Notes under the pieces: generated by a model
Told to the model about the DNA's origin: nothing
The model's input: the letters and a program-made list of their open reading frames with translations, nothing else
Database searches by the model: none
Part shown: positions 58,301 to 64,000 of the stretch, piece by piece
Numbering within the stretch: the stretch's first letter is position 1
Layout of the letters: every line of letters starts with the position of its first letter
Assembly (NCBI RefSeq): GCF_020379485.1
Contig: NC_063447.1
Location: 54,425,452-54,489,451, forward strand
Direction of reading: 5' to 3'
DNA from: Brassica napus
Taxonomy: Eukaryota; Streptophyta; Magnoliopsida; Brassicales; Brassicaceae
Length of the DNA: 64,000 bases
Made by a program: the position numbers and the translations under genes

Positions 58301-59409
58301 TCTTAAGGTATTGTATTCTTATAAGTCTCAAAAATTTAGAAGGATCTAAGAAAGAATACATAATCCATGTATGGTATGTTGTTGATTCAAAAATGAGATT
58401 CATTCGAGATTGATAAACCTGTAGTATTATCATCTCGAGGGGAAGAGTTAAAGAAGCTCACATTTTATGATAAGTGAAACATCCATAAGGTTATGTTTGC
58501 ACTAAAACTAAGTTTGATGAATCATTCTCAAAGTAAATCTCTCGGATTTTGAGACACTTATGTTGAAACAATAAGCAAAAGAAATGCTATATACATTTCA
58601 AATCATAAATATTTATCAAGGCAGTATAAGTATTTTAGAAAAAGTATTTATAGCCTCTTATATATTGTACTATACAAAGATTAGTGTAATGAAGATAAAT
58701 ATATAGTAAACCAGAAGTTTACAAAATATGTAGCATGAACCAGTCGTGAGTGTTTGAAAAAATACGAGGATTTGAGAATGTTTGAAAAAGCCGCAAACGC
58801 AGTCGTGAGTGAATGTTGAATTTTCTATCATGTGTTTTGTTGTTTGAAACATGGTTGTGTTTTTATTTATCCTGCAAACTATATAGCTCACAGGGAAAGA
58901 GTTTGTACTTTGAATTTTTATTATTAATAAAGCTATGATAAGATTCTGGCAGGTCAAAATGATGTTATCTAATTCGGGTTTAGTTCGGGTTTCAGATATT
59001 TCAGATTTATTTGGGTTTGGGTCTTGGATTCGGTTTTTTTCCTAGACCTATTACGGACTATAATATCTATCATCTGCATATGGGAGGCAATCATACATAC
59101 ACTTTGTCTTAGGCAAACGGAACATGAGAACAAGAATCTCTTAGAAATCAATGACTTAATGTTTCCAAATTCTAATAAGAATATCTTAAAGGAAAACATG
59201 ATAAAACAGAATTTTTTTAAATATGTTTCTGCAATAGCAAACAACATGATAAACTGATGATGGTTGTAATCATTATTCAATGGTAGCCAATCTAAATTTC
59301 AAGAAAAAAGATAAAAAAACAAGAGTAACAAAATTAAAAACGCACCAAGCATCAAAAGGACACAGAGCAAGCAAGCAACCATTGTAGTTGGAAAATATCT
59401 CTGTCAGAT

Positions 59410-60147
59410 CTATTTAATCTGACCGCAGTCGATCACGACGGGCTTGGAAAACTTGTCCTTAAGAGGTTCGTGTGATATGATCCTGACCACATCCAATCCT
59501 TCAACAACTTGGCCGAAGACGACGTGTACATCGTCGAGTTCCCAGTTCTCGGTCAAGGAGATCAAAAACTGAGATTGGTTGGTGTCAGGACCATTGTTGT
59601 TCATGGAGAGGATACCCGGACCGGTGTGCTTTTTGGTGAAGTTCTCATCCTCGAAAAAACCTCCGGCGTAGATTGATTCGCCTCCGTATCCTTTCCTTTC
59701 GTAAGTGAAATCTCCTCCGCCAATGATATAATCGGGGCACATATGGTGGATGATTGATCCTTTGTAATGAAGTGGCTTACCCTTCTTCCCCATGCCTTTC
59801 TCGCCTGTACAGAGGGCGCGGAAATTCTCTGCCGTCCGTGGGGTCGTGTCGGCAAAGAGCTCCATCACGATCCGACCAACAGCTTTGCCGCGCACCGCCA
59901 TATCAAAGAAAACCTTAGGGTTAGCCTTTCCTGGAGAGCATTCTAGGGGCTTTTGAGAGGACGGATTCGTACATAGATTACCAGCTGGTGCAGAGTTTGG
60001 GTTAATACTAATGTTAAGTCCTTCACCAGCCGGAGGTTGAATTCGGCCAAAGGCAGCCCCTACCGCTGCAGCAGAGTTTGGGTTAATGCTAATGGTAAAT
60101 CCTTCACCAGCCGGAATGTTTATGTTGATGGTAAATCCACCGGCCAT
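59410..60147 (-). CDS. Cyclophilin-like protein, 245 aa, doubled N-terminal repeat (unit B, second copy)
   Basis: Counterpart of the 248-aa gene at 28627. The two N-terminal repeats are kept, but the linker is shorter ([13 protein letters not shown] in place of [16 protein letters not shown]). The isomerase domain differs at only a few positions (for example ENFTKK, DDVHVV). The frame is intact, ending CGQIK, and the CypA R55 and W121 positions are again H and E. The TATA site upstream is the altered form. Confidence 0.9.
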   Translation of the reverse strand: MAGGFTININIPAGEGFTISINPNSAAAVGAAFGRIQPPAGEGLNISINPNSAPAGNLCTNPSSQKPLECSPGKANPKVFFDMAVRGKAVGRIVMELFADTTPRTAENFRALCTGEKGMGKKGKPLHYKGSIIHHMCPDYIIGGGDFTYERKGYGGESIYAGGFFEDENFTKKHTGPGILSMNNNGPDTNQSQFLISLTENWELDDVHVVFGQVVEGLDVVRIISHEPLKDKFSKPVVIDCGQIK

Positions 60148-60667
60148 TCTCGGAGTTTGGATCTAAGGAATTTTATAGGTTTCCTGGGGCTGGGAGGAGT
60201 TATCGAGAGAGAGAGAACATATAGTTCCAATGAAAATAAATAGTCAAGTGAAGGAAGATCGTCGGCCGTATTTGTAGATTTTTTAAACAGTATTTTAGGT
60301 TAACTGTGGTTAAATCGAATCCCACTAGCGTTAAATCTAATCTGACTGCTTCTATTTTGAAAATATTTACAGAACCGTGTCACTCCTTTTTTAGAAAACT
60401 TTTATGCTTTTTTAATTATTAAAATATATCAACGATAACCTTTAAATCTAACTGCAATTTATTTTAAAATTTCTTTTCTTTTCCCTTTCTTTCGGATCAA
60501 GCTAATTAAAAACACTCACATTTTTGTTAGCTCTATCAACAACACTCACGTTTTTGTTTTTGTTTTTTTCTTTCTTAAGTAACAGTTGCGTTTCAATATA
60601 AAAAATGTTTATTGTACAATCACTGTCACATATTGGATACATCATTTTTCAACATTTAAACTATATA
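60148..60667. other. Upstream region of the fourth cyclophilin gene and partial 705-bp unit
   Basis: The leader has a GA tract and the altered TATA site (60268-60278). A 705-bp unit starts at about 60352 without the 642-bp Helitron present in unit A. It is joined at about 60555 to the copy seen at 31040, consistent with recombination between two units. Confidence 0.6.
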
Positions 60668-61607
60668 CTAGATTTTGATCCGCGCTTGGAAAGCGCAGAT
60701 TTTTTGGATTATATTATAATACAAAGTTTTATTATATCAAAAATATAATTTTTAACAGTTATATAATCTACGAATTAGTTTATTTGAGATTTTATATGTA
60801 CAATTTTACGTAAGTTTGTTTTAGGCATGATAATTATATCCGGATAAAAAAGCAAACCGAACCGACCCAAAAATATAAGTGTAGTTCAGGTCCAGAGAAG
60901 ATAACCTATTGAGTTTTTTTTGGACCCGCATGTCTTTGTTTGAGTCCGGATCCTACTCTAGATCCGATCATAAATATGTTGTGTTTATTAGGTATATTTG
61001 GATATTTCAAATATATTTCCTGTAATATGGGCATTTTTTTAAGTTTTTGATTTACGATTATAGTTTTTGATTTCAGGTAAATTTTCAAATTAAAATAAAA
61101 ATTGCGTATTTTTCATTTCATCGTCTCAGACTTTGAATAAGATTTTGAATTTTTAGGTATTTGATTTTTTTTGGGTATTTGTTTGGAGTTTCAAATATTT
61201 TTCAGGTTTTTTAGATATTTTAATTTTTTTAAGATCCTAAATACCCGAACATATGTGGACCCATTACGTCCATATCAAGTCCAACAACCTTTTGATATAG
61301 ATTTTTAACGTTTTTGTACAAAAACATGGTTGATGAAAGATTTTTCTGAGTAAATGTATCATAAGGAATAATATTAGGATATGTTAAAAATATTTAAAGT
61401 TTTGTATGGTTAGAATGATTAATGGTATTACAAAAAAAAATAGTTATACATGACTCTAACAACTTGTTTATATTAGATTTTGTAAGTCTATTTCTCTTTT
61501 AATAGTATTGATTCGTTTTTAAGTGAAAAGTATAAAAAAATATAATATCTAAACCAATAATTTTCAAAATCGTGAATAATCAATATTGATATCGTGAAGT
61601 CGGGTTA
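60668..61607 (-). mobile_element. Truncated Helitron related to 31177-32598
   Basis: CTAG (60668-60671) and a GCGCTT/AAGCGC hairpin mark its 3' end on the minus strand. Sequence matches 31177-32118, then breaks at GAAGTCGGGTTAA into a copy of the first cyclophilin promoter region, so its 5' end is lost. Confidence 0.75.
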
Positions 61608-62475
61608 AATAGTAAAGTGAAGGAAGATCTTCGGCCGTTATATATATATTTTTAAACTGTATTTTAGGTTAACTGTGGTTAAATCGAATCTCACGAGCGT
61701 TAAATCTAATATGACTGCTTCTATTTTGAAAATATTTACTGGACCTTGTCACTCCTTTTTTAAAAAAACTTTTATGCTTTTTTAATTATTAAAATATATT
61801 ATCGATTCCCTAGACTATATTTGTGAAGTGATTTTGCCATCATTTCTACAATCAGTTTCACTAAACAAATATGACATGACTACTGAAATTGATGACATGG
61901 CTTCCGGAAAAATATGACATGGATAATTTTATTTAATGTTGATTTATATTTTTGGCAAACTTATTAGAATATGGTAATAATTCATATATTACATTTATTT
62001 TTAATATTTCTTTTCGGTAAACTTTTTTTAAATATGGTAATAGCTCATACATCATCTATAAAATAAACTAGATTTTGACCCGCCTTAGAAAGCACGGGCT
62101 TTGGATTATAGATAAAGTTTGATATGAATTTGTATTTTGGGATTGTTATACATTACTATGTTACAAAATCGTATTATATCGAGAAGAGAATCTGTTTAAA
62201 ATTATATAACTCTCTCTTAAGCCTAGGCATTTATTCAAATAAAAAAACTGATCGGATCCGGGTCCAAGGAAATGTATTTATTGGGTATTTTTCGGACCAA
62301 CATATCTTGCTTTAGTACGGATCCTACTCAAGACTCGGATACCCAAAGTACATGAAATGTTTTGAGTATATTAGTATATTTGAGTATTTCGAATATATTT
62401 TTGGTATTATAGAAATTCTTTTTTTTGTTTGTTTTGGGTTTGATTTTTCAGTTATACTTTCAGGTTTCACGTAAA
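61608..62475. repeat. Third copy of the first cyclophilin gene's upstream DNA, without the gene
   Basis: It starts in the leader (AGTAAAGTGAAGGAAGATC) and includes the TATA stretch (now TATATATATTTT), then spacer matching 19905-20790. It includes a better-preserved Helitron 3' end at 62068 (GACCCGCC...GCACGGGC). No cyclophilin coding sequence remains. Confidence 0.85.
62068..62106 (-). mobile_element. Helitron 3' end, third copy
   Basis: CTAG at 62068-62071 followed by ATTTTGACCCGCC and a CCCG/CGGG hairpin. It is the least decayed of the three copies of this end. Confidence 0.65.
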
Positions 62476-62740
62476 ATTATATATTAGATGATATATATTA
62501 TGAGTTAAAACATAAAAAAAGATGTAATTTCGATGAATTATGTGAAAATATCTTTATTACCGCTATGGAAGTGCAGTAGAGATCGTAAGATCTGGAGAAA
62601 ATTATTAGGGATGACGAAGCGAATTACCATGTTACCCTACATTAAAAGGAAAAAAAATCTTAAAATGGAACAAAAACGACCTCCACTCGGGTTGAACTCA
62701 GGTAAAGTGGAGTGACGCTTCAGTACCACTGGACTAGGGA
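62476..62740. repeat. End of a 705-bp unit with tRNA-like module, copy 5
   Basis: 62476-62677 matches the last third of the array unit. The tRNA-like module follows at 62678-62740 (minus strand), with GACCTC in place of GAGCTC. Confidence 0.7.
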
Positions 62741-62759
62741 TATTGTCATGGGTAAAATA

Positions 62760-64000
62760 ACTCTATCCGGCACAAACCCGAATCAAACCCGCCCAAAAAT
62801 ACCGTAAACTAGAAAACCCGAAAAATTCAGTATCATTAGGGTAACCCACGAAAAACCGGTAGAATTTTAGGTTTACCCGCGAGTACTCGAATCTTTTTTG
62901 TCAATAATCTTTTTTCTAAAGTTTTTCTGCTTATTCAATCAAACTTAACATGTTAGCTTTATATAAAAAAAATGGGTTTGTCAACAATCTTTTTGTTTGT
63001 TGTTGATATGAGTTATTTGAACTAAGCCATGTAAACAAACATCCACGCACTTACTAAGATTAATCAAAAAAAAATCAAACAAAAATTAAGAAAAATAAAA
63101 ATAGAGCGAAAAGATATGGTTCAATTCCAAGAAACGTGGTAAACAGAATATCCAATCCAAGATTCTCGGCGAATCCACTTCTCCGAGCAAAAGATAAGAC
63201 ATTAAGTAAAACGCCATCGTTAAACTAACAATACATTTTTTAAAAAAATGCCATAGGGTTCCCGAAACCAAGAAGGTAAAACCCGATCGGATAATTTATA
63301 AACCAAGAACCACCCAAAATAAACCCGCAAAATTTGGAAACTGAACATACAGGTTTTGGGTTTTAGATTTTAATAGGGCTTAGGGTACACTATGGATTTT
63401 TACCCATTATTAACATTCCTACACTGGACCATCAGAAATTATTAGAAATATTTTCTTCAAACACTATTAGAATTTTTTTTAAATATTCAAACCTAATCTC
63501 TGATTAATCCCCAAATTTTCCATTTGTAAAAATGTTCGTGGATTCCCATCGACAAACCTCAATTTTGTTTTAAAAAAATTAGTAAGAAGAATAAGAGAAA
63601 AAGCTTTACAGGATATTATAATAAAAAATTTAAATATTTTTTCCGAAGAATACGAATATTTGATACCTTAATAAAACTAGGTTTATATTAAATAACTTTT
63701 ATTATAGATTGTATAAGAATCTACAATTTTATGAATTATCAATACAATTAAAACAAATTTTTTTTTATCTACTTACAAATAGCCTAGGTTAAACCATTAC
63801 ATTTAACTACATTTCCTATTATTTAAATTAAATCTAACTTAATTATTATTAAATATACATATTGCCTAAAATTGAGGAATTAATTAAATAATCAATTATT
63901 TTTGAAACTTTTTTTTATCAACAATTATTTATTTTTGAAACTAGTTAATTCAATTTATATGAACACTAAATATAAGTATCTAATCTTTACGGGTTTTGCA
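62760..64000. repeat. Third copy of the repeated spacer, running off the window
   Basis: Matches 20870-22110 and 54552-55790 with more differences than those two show between themselves. No gene. The frame seen at 21186 is shifted here. Confidence 0.85.

Larger units (their letters stand above)
56075..58970 (+). mobile_element. Decayed Copia-like element unique to unit B
   Basis: It begins with a short LTR (56075-56249, TGTCATGAAT to CTTATAACA) followed by GTTATCAGCACGAAGC, a leader typical of some plant Copia elements. The interior has only traces of gag-like reading frame (57780-58140) full of stops. No second LTR was recognised; the right limit is set by the return of unit A-like sequence at about 58971. 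Confidence 0.55.

Noticed and set aside
59024..59257. 77-codon plus-strand frame downstream of the fourth cyclophilin
   Set aside because: AT-rich frame in 3' flanking DNA that is not open in the corresponding regions of the other copies.

Overview
This window looks like nuclear DNA of a Brassicaceae plant, most likely Brassica or a close relative. It is AT-rich, its genes contain introns, and it carries CACTA transposons beginning CACTACAAGAAAAC, Helitrons with a hairpin and CTAG end, Copia retrotransposons, and fragments resembling Arabidopsis aminodeoxychorismate synthase and a CDR1-like aspartyl protease. Nothing bacterial, viral or organellar was seen. The only long intact reading frames are four cyclophilin-like genes and one transposase gene.

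The framework is a recent, nearly identical segmental duplication. Unit A starts at base 1 and unit B at 45181. Both carry, in order: a Copia LTR, a coiled-coil exon, a 38-bp minisatellite, a small two-exon gene of unknown function with a Gly/Ala-rich N terminus, a Copia pol fragment, an aminodeoxychorismate synthase pseudogene, an aspartyl-protease fragment, and a cyclophilin gene with a short N-terminal repeat (19120 and 52802). A second cyclophilin gene with a doubled repeat follows (28627 and 59410). Part of the spacer is present a third time at 61608-64000. The units differ by insertions. Unit A has a tandem copy of the LTR/exon block, CACTA element 1 (5101-13209), a four-copy 705-bp tandem array (24441-27220) and several Helitrons. 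Unit B has a decayed Copia element (56075 to about 58970).

Between the units, at 33-41 kb, lie Helitrons, a second CACTA element (37029-40436) and a nested pair of decayed Copia elements (41466-45690).

The two CACTA elements share an unusual architecture. Each keeps its left terminus, is cut inside the transposase gene, and is followed directly by a second copy of the DNA to the left of its insertion site. In element 1 this cut fuses the host gene's first exon, start codon and upstream region in frame to the transposase. The result is an unbroken predicted four-exon reading frame of 1072 codons (9927-13381, minus strand). The host start frame is damaged by an 11-bp deletion in the other two copies of that exon and is intact only in the fusion. 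Element 1 also holds an island of 7-bp telomere-like repeats and a TATA box followed by a 118-nt hairpin resembling a MIRNA precursor.
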